Positions 34,936 through 43,894 of a stretch of 64,000 nt of DNA are shown piece after piece; the stretch's first letter is position 1, and each line of letters opens with the position of its first letter. A program made the translations under genes and the position numbers. The stretch covers positions 1 to 64,000 of the forward strand of contig JAFZKP010000005.1 of the NCBI GenBank assembly GCA_017553625.1. The letters run 5' to 3'. This DNA comes from Bacteroidales bacterium (GTDB taxonomy: Bacteria > Bacteroidota > Bacteroidia > Bacteroidales > F082). The notes below the pieces were generated by a model that had not been told where the DNA came from, searched no databases, and saw only the letters and a list, made by a program, of their open reading frames with translations.

Positions 34936-36693
34936 ATGAGAAAAACCTTGCTTTTTATCATTATCTCCATGCTGATGACGGCTTGCGAAAAAACGCCGAC
35001 AGCCGAATGGACCGAAGGCGTCAAACAGGATGACGGAAGCGCGTTGAACACATTGGTGCTTAAAAACGTTCCACAAGGCTCGCGGGTGTGGTTTCAGGAG
35101 CTTTACGACGGCAAGACCATAGTCGAAGGACTGGAGATGAACCATTACCAAGGCACGTCGTGGTACATCGACATCCCGACAAGCGGCACGTTAACATTGA
35201 AATATTACGGTCGTCCGCTGCCACGGCATTCTTGGGCTCCCGAGTGTTTCATCCTCCAACAAAAAGGGAAGAAAGACATCCCGATGGCGGTGAAGTATAA
35301 TTTTCTTGAATTTTCAAAAAATGAAAAAGACTACAGCAGCGATTACGAGGTTCAGCCAGACGATATCATTCCTCAAATTAAAAATAAAAACGCCGAGACG
35401 CATCCGAACGGCTGGTATCGCATCACGATAAGTGACGACGGCAATCCGATCGTTGAAGCCGATGACGAAGACGGCGCTTTCTATGCCAAAACGACCCTCG
35501 CCAAGCTGCCCAAGCCGTTGCAGCCCATGACGTTAGAAGACTGGCCAGATTATCAGTACCGCGGCTTCATGCTCGACGTGGCGCGTGACTTCCGCACTGT
35601 CGACGAGGTGCTTCAAGTCCTCGACCTGATGGCATCGTGGAAACTCAACACCCTGCATTTCCATATCGGCGACGACGAGTCGTGGTGCCTCGAAATCAAA
35701 GACCTGCCTGAACTCACGGAGTTCAGCGGACATCACGCCCTGCCCGACTGGAACCTGCAGGAGACGACGGCGCTGATGCCTGCCGTTAACGGACATGTCG
35801 GCAACACGACATTTTACACTGGCGAGGAATACAAAACGATTTTACGATACGCTTGGGAGCGTCACATCGCGGTGATTCCTGAGTTCGACACTCCAGGTCA
35901 TTCGCGTGCCTCCATCAAGGCGATGCAGGCTTACGAGAGACGCACTAGCGATGAAAGCTATCGTCTGCAAGACCCCGCTGACACATCGCATTACTGGTCG
36001 GCACAAGACTTCACCGACAACGTGTTAAGTGTATATCTTCCTGGCGTTTACAAGTTTTACGGAAAAGTCTTCGACGAGGTCATTCGTCTTCACGAGGAGG
36101 CTGGAGTGCCTTTGCGCGCCATCCATATCGGGGGCGACGAGGTGCCTGACGGCGCATGGTCGGGACGTGACCGCCATGCGATGAAAAACTATTACACAGA
36201 ACGCATGCTCGACCTCGCCGAGGAACGCGGCATCAAGCTGGCGGGATGGGAAGACATCGCGCATGACCTTGAGCCTGAGACGGAGTCGCGCCTAAAACGC
36301 TCGTTGTATTTCCTCAACGTGTGGAACACCGACGGCATCGAGGGGTTTCCTGTGGTGCTCTCGCCCGCGTCATACACCTACCTCGACCTCGCCTACAGCG
36401 ACGCCAAAGACGAGCCCGGACTCGCATGGGCGGGATATGTCGACGAGCATCAGACGTTCTCACTGCAGCCTGACAACTACAAAGGCGACATCATCGGAGT
36501 GCAGGCGCAGCTCTGGGCGGCGCAGCTCCGCAGCTTCGACGGATTCACATACCAGCTGCTCCCTAAAGCCCTCGGCACAGCTGAAAGAGCCTGGAACAAA
36601 GAGACATCAGATTTCGGGAAGTTTTATAACATAATCAAAGAAAAAGAGAGGCCTGTTTGGGAAAAAAAGAATTATGTCTTTAAAAAACGATAA
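34936..36693 (+). CDS. GH20 beta-N-acetylhexosaminidase lipoprotein
   Basis: GH20 enzymes remove terminal beta-GlcNAc or GalNAc by substrate-assisted catalysis. The catalytic pair is Asp401-Glu402 in HIGGDEVPDGAW. Upstream, RGFMLDVARDFRTVDEVLQV and LHFHIGDDESWCLEI mark the TIM barrel, with the small GH20b domain over residues 40-190. The signal MRKTLLFIIISMLMTAC ends in a lipobox, so the enzyme is membrane-anchored. The 585-residue length is normal. It sits upstream of a T9SS sialidase, suggesting stepwise trimming of host glycans. Confidence 0.93.
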   Translation: MRKTLLFIIISMLMTACEKTPTAEWTEGVKQDDGSALNTLVLKNVPQGSRVWFQELYDGKTIVEGLEMNHYQGTSWYIDIPTSGTLTLKYYGRPLPRHSWAPECFILQQKGKKDIPMAVKYNFLEFSKNEKDYSSDYEVQPDDIIPQIKNKNAETHPNGWYRITISDDGNPIVEADDEDGAFYAKTTLAKLPKPLQPMTLEDWPDYQYRGFMLDVARDFRTVDEVLQVLDLMASWKLNTLHFHIGDDESWCLEIKDLPELTEFSGHHALPDWNLQETTALMPAVNGHVGNTTFYTGEEYKTILRYAWERHIAVIPEFDTPGHSRASIKAMQAYERRTSDESYRLQDPADTSHYWSAQDFTDNVLSVYLPGVYKFYGKVFDEVIRLHEEAGVPLRAIHIGGDEVPDGAWSGRDRHAMKNYYTERMLDLAEERGIKLAGWEDIAHDLEPETESRLKRSLYFLNVWNTDGIEGFPVVLSPASYTYLDLAYSDAKDEPGLAWAGYVDEHQTFSLQPDNYKGDIIGVQAQLWAAQLRSFDGFTYQLLPKALGTAERAWNKETSDFGKFYNIIKEKERPVWEKKNYVFKKR

Positions 36694-36703
36694 GAAAAAA
36701 GAT

Positions 36704-36711
36704 TATATTTG
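36704..36711 (+). promoter_or_regulatory. -7 box of the sialidase gene
   Basis: TATATTTG, 21 nt before the sialidase ATG at 36733 and 10 nt after the hexosaminidase stop. It overlaps the TTG that would begin a longer frame, which argues for the ATG. Confidence 0.5.
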
Positions 36712-36732
36712 CAACGTATTAAAACTCACACC

Positions 36733-38127
36733 ATGAAAAAAATCCTCACCCTCCTCCTTGTGATGACAGCAATAGCAGCGTCGGCGCAAGACACCTTATT
36801 CACTCGCACTGAGCTTTATCATCCCGGCGACTACGGCTCAACGAACTACCGCATCCCTGCCCTCATCACGGCGAAAGACGGCACCATCGTGGCTGTCACC
36901 GACAAGCGCAAATACAACGAGGGCGACCTCCCGCAAGATATCGACATCATCTGCAACCGCAGCACCGACGGCGGTCAGACCTGGAGCGAGCCTTATACAA
37001 TAGCACAAGGCACAGGCGTAAACCACGGCTTCGGCGACTGCGCCCTTGCATGGAGCAACGACGACAACGGACTCATCGCCGTGTTCGTGGGCGGTCCCGG
37101 ACTGTGGAACTCAACACCATCGAACCCGATTCGTTCATATAAATCATACAGTTACGACAACGGTCAGACGTGGACCGCGCCAGAAGACATCACCAATTTC
37201 ATCTTCGGCGACAGCTGCATCTATCAGAGCCAGACCACCTGGCGCGCCTCGTTCTTCGGCTCCGGCAACGGACTCCTCACCTCAACAGGACGCATCATGT
37301 TTGTTGCGGCAATACGCGAAGGCTCGGCACAATCGCTCAACAACTACGCTGTCTACTCTGACGACAACGGCTTGACGTGGCAAGTGTCGGGTCGAGCATC
37401 AGTGGGCGGTGACGAGGCTAAAGTCACCGAGCTCGTCGACGGACGCATCCTCATGAGCATAAGGCACGCAGGAAAACGCTGGTACAACATCTCCGAAGAC
37501 GACGGCGAGACATGGCAGCCAACGACATCCATCTGGAACGACATCACCGCGCCGGCATGTAACGGCGATTTGATTCGTTATACATCTGTAAACCAAGGAT
37601 TTAACAAAAACAGACTTTTGCATTCCGTCCCTTACGGCTCGCAACGCACCGACGTTTCGGTGTACATCAGCTATGACGAGGGCGAGACATGGCCTGTGAG
37701 AAAAACCATTGTGCCATACAGCTCGGCATATTCCTCGCTCTGCATCCTTCCTGACGGCACCATCGGACTTTACGTCGAGGAAAATCCTAACGGTGATATG
37801 GGAAACTATCTAACGGCATTCTACAACTTCAGCCTCGAATGGCTCACCGACGGCGCCGACTCGCTTGAAGATGACGCCATTACTGATAACACTGCCGACG
37901 ATTCGCTTAAGATTTATCCTGTTCCGGCATCGTCTTCAATAAAAATCGAATCAGAAGGATTGAAAAGGATTAAAATTCTCGATGTGAAAGGTCAAACGGT
38001 GAAAAAGATTTCGGTGAGAGGTCAAAATGTTGTGGAAATTGACATCACAAAGCTTCCTTCAGGAACTTATTTCATTGAATCTGTTGACTTTAGCGGAAAA
38101 ACTAAAATCGGAAGATTCGTTAAATAA
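36733..38127 (+). CDS. GH33 exo-alpha-sialidase with T9SS sorting domain
   Basis: Sialidases release terminal sialic acid. The arginine-binding start motif NYRIPALI follows the signal peptide (MKKILTLLLVMTAIAASA). Five Asp-boxes mark the six-bladed propeller: STDGGQTWSEP, SYDNGQTWTAP, SDDNGLTWQVS, SEDDGETWQPT and SYDEGETWPVR. The last ~75 residues form a T9SS type A domain (IYPVPASSSIKIE, KILDVKGQTVKK, GTYFIESV, IGRFVK), predicting surface or extracellular location. Length 464. It should act before the neighbouring hexosaminidase on sialylated chains. Confidence 0.95.
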   Translation: MKKILTLLLVMTAIAASAQDTLFTRTELYHPGDYGSTNYRIPALITAKDGTIVAVTDKRKYNEGDLPQDIDIICNRSTDGGQTWSEPYTIAQGTGVNHGFGDCALAWSNDDNGLIAVFVGGPGLWNSTPSNPIRSYKSYSYDNGQTWTAPEDITNFIFGDSCIYQSQTTWRASFFGSGNGLLTSTGRIMFVAAIREGSAQSLNNYAVYSDDNGLTWQVSGRASVGGDEAKVTELVDGRILMSIRHAGKRWYNISEDDGETWQPTTSIWNDITAPACNGDLIRYTSVNQGFNKNRLLHSVPYGSQRTDVSVYISYDEGETWPVRKTIVPYSSAYSSLCILPDGTIGLYVEENPNGDMGNYLTAFYNFSLEWLTDGADSLEDDAITDNTADDSLKIYPVPASSSIKIESEGLKRIKILDVKGQTVKKISVRGQNVVEIDITKLPSGTYFIESVDFSGKTKIGRFVK

Positions 38128-38133
38128 AATACT

Positions 38134-38433
38134 TCAAAGTATCACTTCGATATAAAAGCTTACCGGTCTGAACCCGTCGTTGCAGCTTATCATGGCGGAT
38201 TGCGGGTTCTTCATCCAGCCGTCGTAGAAGTTGCCGCGCCCCGCAGCCAGTTCCTGCACAAACCATCGCATTGATTCCCAAGCACTTTGGCACATTCCAT
38301 CAGGTTTTTTACCATCAATGGAAATCCACGACTGGCCTTCACACACATCGCAAGTATGCTCAATCGGATTCTCATATTTCTGTTGCAAATCCGTGTAGTT
38401 GGCTTTTCTTATGGCGGTGATTTTGACGTTCAT
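38134..38433 (-). CDS. TIGR04076 family protein
   Basis: The 99-residue product shows the pattern of this small conserved family: MNVKITAIRK start, a CDVCEGQSW segment, the later MCQSAW and WFVQELAAGRG, and SCNDGFRPVSFYIEVI at the end. Four cysteines suggest a metal or redox site, but no function is established to my knowledge. It converges on the sialidase gene, stopping 6 nt after it. Confidence 0.75.
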   Translation of the reverse strand: MNVKITAIRKANYTDLQQKYENPIEHTCDVCEGQSWISIDGKKPDGMCQSAWESMRWFVQELAAGRGNFYDGWMKNPQSAMISCNDGFRPVSFYIEVIL

Positions 38434-38450
38434 TATGTGAAATTTATTTG

Positions 38451-38458
38451 CAAAAATA
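38451..38458 (-). promoter_or_regulatory. -7 box of the TIGR04076 gene
   Basis: TATTTTTG on the minus strand, 17 nt before the ATG at 38433. Confidence 0.45.
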
Positions 38459-38498
38459 AAAAAAATTACGGAACCATCATTTTAATAAAAAATATTTG

Positions 38499-38525
38499 TA
38501 TTTTTGCAAAGTCTCGTTATAACGA
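38499..38525 (+). promoter_or_regulatory. promoter and candidate operator of the HTH gene
   Basis: The -7 box TATTTTTG (38499-38506) is followed 7 nt later by the perfect 12-bp palindrome TCGTTATAACGA (38514-38525), 6 nt before the ATG. A dimeric HTH protein bound there would block its own transcript start. Confidence 0.5.
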
Positions 38526-38531
38526 TAGTTT

Positions 38532-39191
38532 ATGGAACATATTGACACAATGTCACACGCATACCATTATTATTATCTCGAAGATGCCATGAATAACCTT
38601 GGCAGCATGTTGGATTATGCAGTAAACGCTGCACATTGCGATGTTTCTATGTTTTTTGAGATATTTCTCGCAAGCGGAGTGGCATCGCAGATTGAAATAG
38701 GAAATCCACGCTATGTTTCGGGACTTTCAGGTGTGGAATTATATGAAATGGTTTTGAGAAAATCTTCTGATTTTGATATAAAAGAAATTGATTATCAGCC
38801 ATTCGAGCGGACAAAAGAATTTTGGGCTGGATGGTCGCTGGCATATTACCAATGGTTTAGGGCGAAATCGTTTTTATACATTCAACATAATGGTTTGGAT
38901 ATCAAACGAATAATTTCGATGTACCCCACTTTGCACGAGGCTGATTTGTCGAAATTTGTCGAAGTAGCAGACGGCATAATTGATAATTATTTGGCTGAAC
39001 GACCTAATGTGTTGAAAACGATAAGGAAACAAGCTCGTCTGACCCAGCAAAGATTAGCTGAGATTTCAGGCGTAACACTTCGTATGATACAGGCTTACGA
39101 ACAGGGTGACCAAGACATCCGCAAAGCTGAAGCACAGACGGTCTTTGCGCTTTCAAAAGCACTGGGATGCTCTCCGGAAACGATTATTTGA
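38532..39191 (+). CDS. XRE-type helix-turn-helix protein, toxin-antitoxin-like regulator
   Basis: The 219-residue product has an N-terminal domain of about 150 residues (YYYLEDAMNNLGSMLDYAVN, FWAGWSLAYYQWFRAKSF) and a C-terminal HTH (LTQQRLAEISGVTLRMIQAYEQ). I recall the same architecture beside ADP-ribosyltransferase-like DUF3990 genes in Firmicutes and Bacteroidota, where it may be the antitoxin. No such partner is seen here. A fragment of a second copy lies at 61314-61379. The stop region overlaps the convergent outer-membrane gene by 8 nt. Confidence 0.75.
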   Translation: MEHIDTMSHAYHYYYLEDAMNNLGSMLDYAVNAAHCDVSMFFEIFLASGVASQIEIGNPRYVSGLSGVELYEMVLRKSSDFDIKEIDYQPFERTKEFWAGWSLAYYQWFRAKSFLYIQHNGLDIKRIISMYPTLHEADLSKFVEVADGIIDNYLAERPNVLKTIRKQARLTQQRLAEISGVTLRMIQAYEQGDQDIRKAEAQTVFALSKALGCSPETII

Positions 39192-39813
39192 GTTGGAAAT
39201 TATATGCTATGCTAAATGCTGTCATGAAATAACTATTGGAATGCTCTTTGACATTATAATTCATATTTTGGTCCATTTCACGAGACACACCTTGTACCCA
39301 ACCCATTGAAATTCCGACATCCATTCCACCGGCTTGAAGACCGAACGACAACATCCCATACAAACCTTTGATTTTAAAATAAGAATCATTCCAAAGATGT
39401 AAAGGAGGATTATATTCCTCTCGAATACGACCTTCATTTAGAGGAATATTATATCCCATCTTTAAATCAAAAAACGGACTAACCTTTTTATCACATAAAT
39501 ACGCACGAAGATTAGCATATACTGGCAACGCCATCACTTTATCTTTCCCTATTCCTCCGAGGCACCAATTGTTAGTACTGAATCCTGCGCCAACTCCAGC
39601 ATTAAAATATGGATTGAATTGATAATCAACACTTCCTTGAAGATATAAAGCATAATAGTGGTCTGATTTACCCAGACTTCCCATACCAACTCCAATTTCC
39701 GGCCTTATGATCAGTCCTTTTTCTCTTCCGGATTTTGAAACTCCTTGGGCATTGGAAAGCGTTGTAACACCGAATAATGCCAATAAAACCAATAGTAATC
39801 GTGCTGTTTTCAT
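39184..39813 (-). CDS. small outer-membrane beta-barrel protein
   Basis: The 209-residue product has a signal peptide (MKTARLLLVLLALFGVTTLSNA) and barrel-type strands such as YYALYLQGSVDYQFNP, FNAGVGAGFSTNN, PVYANLRAYLCD and a terminal MTAFSIAYNFQLK. It resembles porin-family (PF13568-like) outer-membrane proteins of Bacteroidota, with ligand unknown. No close TAnnTTTG box was noticed upstream of 39813. Confidence 0.75.
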   Translation of the reverse strand: MKTARLLLVLLALFGVTTLSNAQGVSKSGREKGLIIRPEIGVGMGSLGKSDHYYALYLQGSVDYQFNPYFNAGVGAGFSTNNWCLGGIGKDKVMALPVYANLRAYLCDKKVSPFFDLKMGYNIPLNEGRIREEYNPPLHLWNDSYFKIKGLYGMLSFGLQAGGMDVGISMGWVQGVSREMDQNMNYNVKEHSNSYFMTAFSIAYNFQLK

Positions 39814-39901
39814 AATGATGATTTAAATTATAACATCATGATAACGAATAATTTACCCTGATATTGCACTTTAATCGTTATTTTGTGTCTCTTTTAGTCT
39901 T

Positions 39902-40786
39902 TTAGTCAAACGGCTCCACATGAACTCCAACGTGGGTTTCTTTTCCGTATTTGATTTTTAATAGATTTTCGACTTCGGTGGCTTTGTCGTGGGCTTCCTT
40001 CAAAGTGATGTTGCCGTCCATTTTGATGTGGAGCTCAATGGCGTAGTGGTTTCCGATGCGCCGAGTCTTGAGGTTATGCGGATTGCCGACGTTTTCGACC
40101 TCCGACACCATTTGCAGTATCTCCTGCTCCACGCTCTCGGGCAACGCCTTGTCGGTGAGGTCGCCAACTCCGCTTTTCAGCAGACCAAACGCCACTTTTC
40201 CGATAAAGAGACCTACAACAACCGAGGCTATCGGGTCAAGGATGACCCATTTCTGACCGAGAAAGATAGCGCCTCCGATGCCAATCAAAGTGCCTATTGA
40301 CGAGAGCGCATCGCTGCGGTGATGCCATGCGTTGGCCTCCAGAGCCTGCGAGTCAAGTTTACGGGCTTTTATGATAGAATAACGGTAAACGGCTTCTTTC
40401 AGCACTATCGATGCAACAGCAGCCCAAAGTGCCAGCATACCTGGCGCCTCCAACGGCTTACCCTCAAAGAAATCGTCAATTTTCAACACGCCATCGCTGA
40501 TGATTCCGAGTGCCACAAAAACAAGAACCAAGCCGATAATAGTCAAAGCCAACGTCTCAAACTTCCCGTGACCGTATTCGTGCTCCTTATCCTTAGGCTT
40601 ACCGCTGATTTTCACAAAAACCAGAACGACAATATCCGTCAGGAAATCCGACAACGAATGCACTGCGTCGGCGATCATGGCGGAGCTGTGGCCGAGCACT
40701 CCCGCCACAAACTTCAGCACCAACAGCAGCACGTTGACGACGCTGCCAATGATTGTCACTTTGAATATCTCGTTTGTTCTGTTCAT
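39902..40786 (-). CDS. cation diffusion facilitator transporter (copy 2)
   Basis: This paralogue of 34032-34916 has the same 294-residue length and roughly two thirds identical residues by eye. Site A motifs are IADAVHSLSDFLTD and AWHHRSDALSS. The C-terminal domain has LKTRRIGNHYAIELHIKMDG and AHDKATEVENLL. The main divergence is the loop between helices 3 and 4 (DDFFEGKPLEAPG versus FWLRGGTLEEPG), which may tune metal choice. Confidence 0.92.
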   Translation of the reverse strand: MNRTNEIFKVTIIGSVVNVLLLVLKFVAGVLGHSSAMIADAVHSLSDFLTDIVVLVFVKISGKPKDKEHEYGHGKFETLALTIIGLVLVFVALGIISDGVLKIDDFFEGKPLEAPGMLALWAAVASIVLKEAVYRYSIIKARKLDSQALEANAWHHRSDALSSIGTLIGIGGAIFLGQKWVILDPIASVVVGLFIGKVAFGLLKSGVGDLTDKALPESVEQEILQMVSEVENVGNPHNLKTRRIGNHYAIELHIKMDGNITLKEAHDKATEVENLLKIKYGKETHVGVHVEPFD

Positions 40787-40821
40787 TTTTTTGACTCCAT
40801 TTTAACAATAAATTTTCATCG

Positions 40822-40829
40822 CAAAAATA
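40822..40829 (-). promoter_or_regulatory. -7 box of the second cation efflux gene
   Basis: TATTTTTG on the minus strand, 35 nt before the ATG at 40786. Confidence 0.45.
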
Positions 40830-40858
40830 ATAAAAAAGTTTCAAAATCCATTTTTTTG

Positions 40859-40866
40859 TATCTTTG
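40859..40866 (+). promoter_or_regulatory. -7 box of the C25 protease gene
   Basis: TATCTTTG, 32 nt before the ATG at 40899. Confidence 0.5.
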
Positions 40867-40898
40867 CACCAATTTATTAATCATTAAAAATTTTAAAA

Positions 40899-43877
40899 AT
40901 GAAAAGAGGTTTATTTCTTATCATACTGATTATGAGCTGCTTAGTCGGCTTCTCTCAAAGTATGACAATCGATTTTAACAGAAATTCAGGTAATGAAATC
41001 CTGAAAAGCGACTTCCAGACACTTCGTGCCGTGTTCAGCTACAGCTCGTTGGAAAGCGCCGAAGTCACAACAGAAAGAGGCGTGTTTTCGGAGATAACCA
41101 TCCCGGGGACTTATCGTTCGGGAGAGATCGGCTCGCCTGAGCTGCCAGCCACACACGAACTTCTCGCCGTGCCGTTTGGCGCGACACCAATAGTCAACGT
41201 AACAAGCTATACTGCAAAGGATTACAAACTTTCGGACTATGGCATCAACACCATTTTACCGCATCAGCCATCGGTGAGAAAAGACCAGAAGCCTGAGGAT
41301 GTGGAGTTCGTTTACAACGAGGCTGCATACCAGACGAGAGGTCTCGCCTTGGAGCCAACAGCCACCATCGAGGTGCAAGGCACGATGCGCGGCATCAGAA
41401 TCGGTTCTCTCGTGGTGAATCCGGTGAGCTACGACGCCAAAGCCAACACCATCCGTGTTTTCAACGACATCGAGGTTGAGGTCAGCTTCGACGGCGCCGA
41501 CATCGCAGAGACCGAGCGCATGCTGATAAACACCTACAGCCCTTATTTCGACATCGTTTACAAGCAGATGTTCAACTACCGCCAGATTCTTGACGTTTAC
41601 ACCGACCATCCTGACCTGATGGCGTATCCTGTCCACATGATCGTCATCGCACCGCAGAACTATGTTTCAACCCTTGAGCCTTGGACCAACTGGAAGATTC
41701 AGAAAGGCTTCGATGTCAACGTTTACACCACAAGCCAGACCGGCACGACCTACAGCGCCATCCGCAGCTATGTGCAGAACCTTTACAACACCGGTGTAAA
41801 CCAAGGCAAGACACCTACGTTCCTCATCCTCGTGGGTGACACAGGACAGATTCCTGGCACCAACGGCTCTTCAACCACCAAAGTCACAGACCTTTATTAC
41901 GGCAGCGTCGACAATGACTATTTCCCGGATATGTTCTACAGCCGCATCTCAGCAGAGAACACCACACAGCTGACAAACATCATCAACAAGATTCTGCAAT
42001 ATGAGCAATATACCATGCCTGACCCGAGCTATTTGAGCAAAGTCACGCTCATCGCAGGATGGGACAGCAACTGGACCTCATACGTAGGCGCACCGACCGT
42101 CAACTATGCGACCACCAATTATTATAACACAGCACACGGCTTCACACAGGTCAACTCGCATGTCAACCAAAGCCAGTACAACGGCTGCTACAACTCTTTG
42201 AGCACCGGCGTCGGTTTCGTCAACTACACGGCACACGGCGACAACACCATGTGGTATCAGCCACAGCTCACCAACAGCGGTGTAAACCAGTTGTCAAATA
42301 CAAACAAATACTTCCTCGCGATGGGTAACTGCTGCCTCACAGGTAACTTCGGCTACAGCTCCGCCTGCTTCGGTGAGGCGATGATACGCGCGGAAAACAA
42401 GGGTGCATATTCCTACATCGGCTCATGCCCTGAGACCTATTGGTATGAAGACTATTATTTCGGTGTAGGAGCCACCAGCACATTAGGCAGCACACCAAAT
42501 ATCAACAACACCAAAACCGGCGTGTACGATGCCGTCTGGATGGATGACACCTACAACACCGTATCATCCATGACATTCTTGGGCAATATCGCCGTTTGCT
42601 ACGCTTACACAGGAAGTTACGCCAACAGCGGCAACAGCGGCTGCTCACAGCTTTATTACTGGCAGGCCTATCACGTCCTCGGCGACGGCTCCATCATGCC
42701 TTACCGCGTGAACCCGACAGCAAACACCGTGACACACGACACACAGTTCCCTTCAGGGGCTACAAGCTTCACCGTCAACGCTGAGGCAGGCTCATACGTG
42801 GGCATCTCACAAAACAACACGCTCCTCGGCGCGGCGTTGGTGCCTGCAGCAGGAAGCGTCAGCGTGCCAGTGACGCCAGTGACATCAGGCGAGGTGAAAA
42901 TCGTGGTGACAAAACCACAGCGTCAGCCATATTCGCAGACTATCAGCGTGGGAGGCTCGGCACCGCAACAATACGCTATTACAACGTCAGTGAATCCAGC
43001 CAACGCAGGAACAGTGACAGGCGCCAACACTTACACACAAGGACAGCAGTGCACACTGACAGCAACGGCAAACACAGGCTATCAGTTCGTGAACTGGACC
43101 AAGAACGGCAACGTCGTCTCGACAAACGCGACATACACCTTCACCGTGAACGAAGCCGCGGATTACGTCGCCAACTTCGAGATTTTGAGTTATACCGTGA
43201 CAGCATCGTCAATTCCTGATTATGGAGGAACAATTGATGGAACTGGCACCTACAACTATGGTGAGGAATGCACTCTGACAGCAACACCAAACGCAGGCTT
43301 CAACTTCTTTAACTGGGTAACAAATCTCAGTATTTACTCGACAGATGCCTCTATAACATTTGTCGTAACCGAAGACATGTCATTCATTGCCAACTTCTCA
43401 TTTATTGAATATGAAGTGTTAGCTTCTGTCGACCCTGAAGAAGGCGGCACAATATTCAAAAGCAATGGTAATCATTATGGCGATACAGTAACCCTGACTG
43501 TAACTCCTGCAGAAAACTACGTTTTCCAAAACTGGACTGAAGACGGCGTAATAGTGTCAGAAGAGGAGTCGTTTAGCATCACCCTGACGACACACCATTA
43601 CTTTATCGCACATCTGACTTACATCTCAAATGTAGGCGAGAACGATGAGCAGACGATGAGCATCTATCCTAACCCGGCAAACGACAAGCTCTTCATCGAA
43701 TCAAATGGAAACATCAGCAACGTGGAGATTTACAATCTTACAGGAGCAGCGGTGTTGAAGCAGGAATGCAATTCCGACAAGGTTGAAATGAACGTCAAAG
43801 CCTTGCAAAGCGGAGTTTATTTCATTAGAATAACAACAGGAGACAATACAGAAACAAGACGCTTTATTCGCGAATAA
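40899..43877 (+). CDS. gingipain-like C25 cysteine protease with InlB-type repeats and T9SS sorting domain
   Basis: The 992-residue precursor has a signal peptide, a propeptide over about residues 25-230, and a C25 caspase-like domain over about 240-600. The catalytic dyad is His446 in NYTAHGD and Cys479 in MGNCCLTG, separated by 33 residues as in RgpB. Three divergent InlB B-type repeats (about 690-915) each contain GEECTLTATPN-like and NWxxxG segments. The C-terminal T9SS domain has SIYPNPANDKLFIE and GVYFIRITTGDN. It is predicted to be secreted and self-processed. Specificity for Arg or Lys is not assigned. Confidence 0.93.
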   Translation: MKRGLFLIILIMSCLVGFSQSMTIDFNRNSGNEILKSDFQTLRAVFSYSSLESAEVTTERGVFSEITIPGTYRSGEIGSPELPATHELLAVPFGATPIVNVTSYTAKDYKLSDYGINTILPHQPSVRKDQKPEDVEFVYNEAAYQTRGLALEPTATIEVQGTMRGIRIGSLVVNPVSYDAKANTIRVFNDIEVEVSFDGADIAETERMLINTYSPYFDIVYKQMFNYRQILDVYTDHPDLMAYPVHMIVIAPQNYVSTLEPWTNWKIQKGFDVNVYTTSQTGTTYSAIRSYVQNLYNTGVNQGKTPTFLILVGDTGQIPGTNGSSTTKVTDLYYGSVDNDYFPDMFYSRISAENTTQLTNIINKILQYEQYTMPDPSYLSKVTLIAGWDSNWTSYVGAPTVNYATTNYYNTAHGFTQVNSHVNQSQYNGCYNSLSTGVGFVNYTAHGDNTMWYQPQLTNSGVNQLSNTNKYFLAMGNCCLTGNFGYSSACFGEAMIRAENKGAYSYIGSCPETYWYEDYYFGVGATSTLGSTPNINNTKTGVYDAVWMDDTYNTVSSMTFLGNIAVCYAYTGSYANSGNSGCSQLYYWQAYHVLGDGSIMPYRVNPTANTVTHDTQFPSGATSFTVNAEAGSYVGISQNNTLLGAALVPAAGSVSVPVTPVTSGEVKIVVTKPQRQPYSQTISVGGSAPQQYAITTSVNPANAGTVTGANTYTQGQQCTLTATANTGYQFVNWTKNGNVVSTNATYTFTVNEAADYVANFEILSYTVTASSIPDYGGTIDGTGTYNYGEECTLTATPNAGFNFFNWVTNLSIYSTDASITFVVTEDMSFIANFSFIEYEVLASVDPEEGGTIFKSNGNHYGDTVTLTVTPAENYVFQNWTEDGVIVSEEESFSITLTTHHYFIAHLTYISNVGENDEQTMSIYPNPANDKLFIESNGNISNVEIYNLTGAAVLKQECNSDKVEMNVKALQSGVYFIRITTGDNTETRRFIRE

Positions 43878-43886
43878 AGCGTCTTG
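43855..43886. repeat. 32-bp perfect palindrome across the C25 protease stop codon
   Basis: The 16-nt arms CAAGACGCTTTATTCG and CGAATAAAGCGTCTTG are exact reverse complements with no loop. They cover the last seven codons, the stop and 9 nt beyond, ending 8 nt before the convergent queF stop. Neither side has a T-tract, so termination would need another mechanism. Confidence 0.8.
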
Positions 43887-43894
43887 AAAAGACT

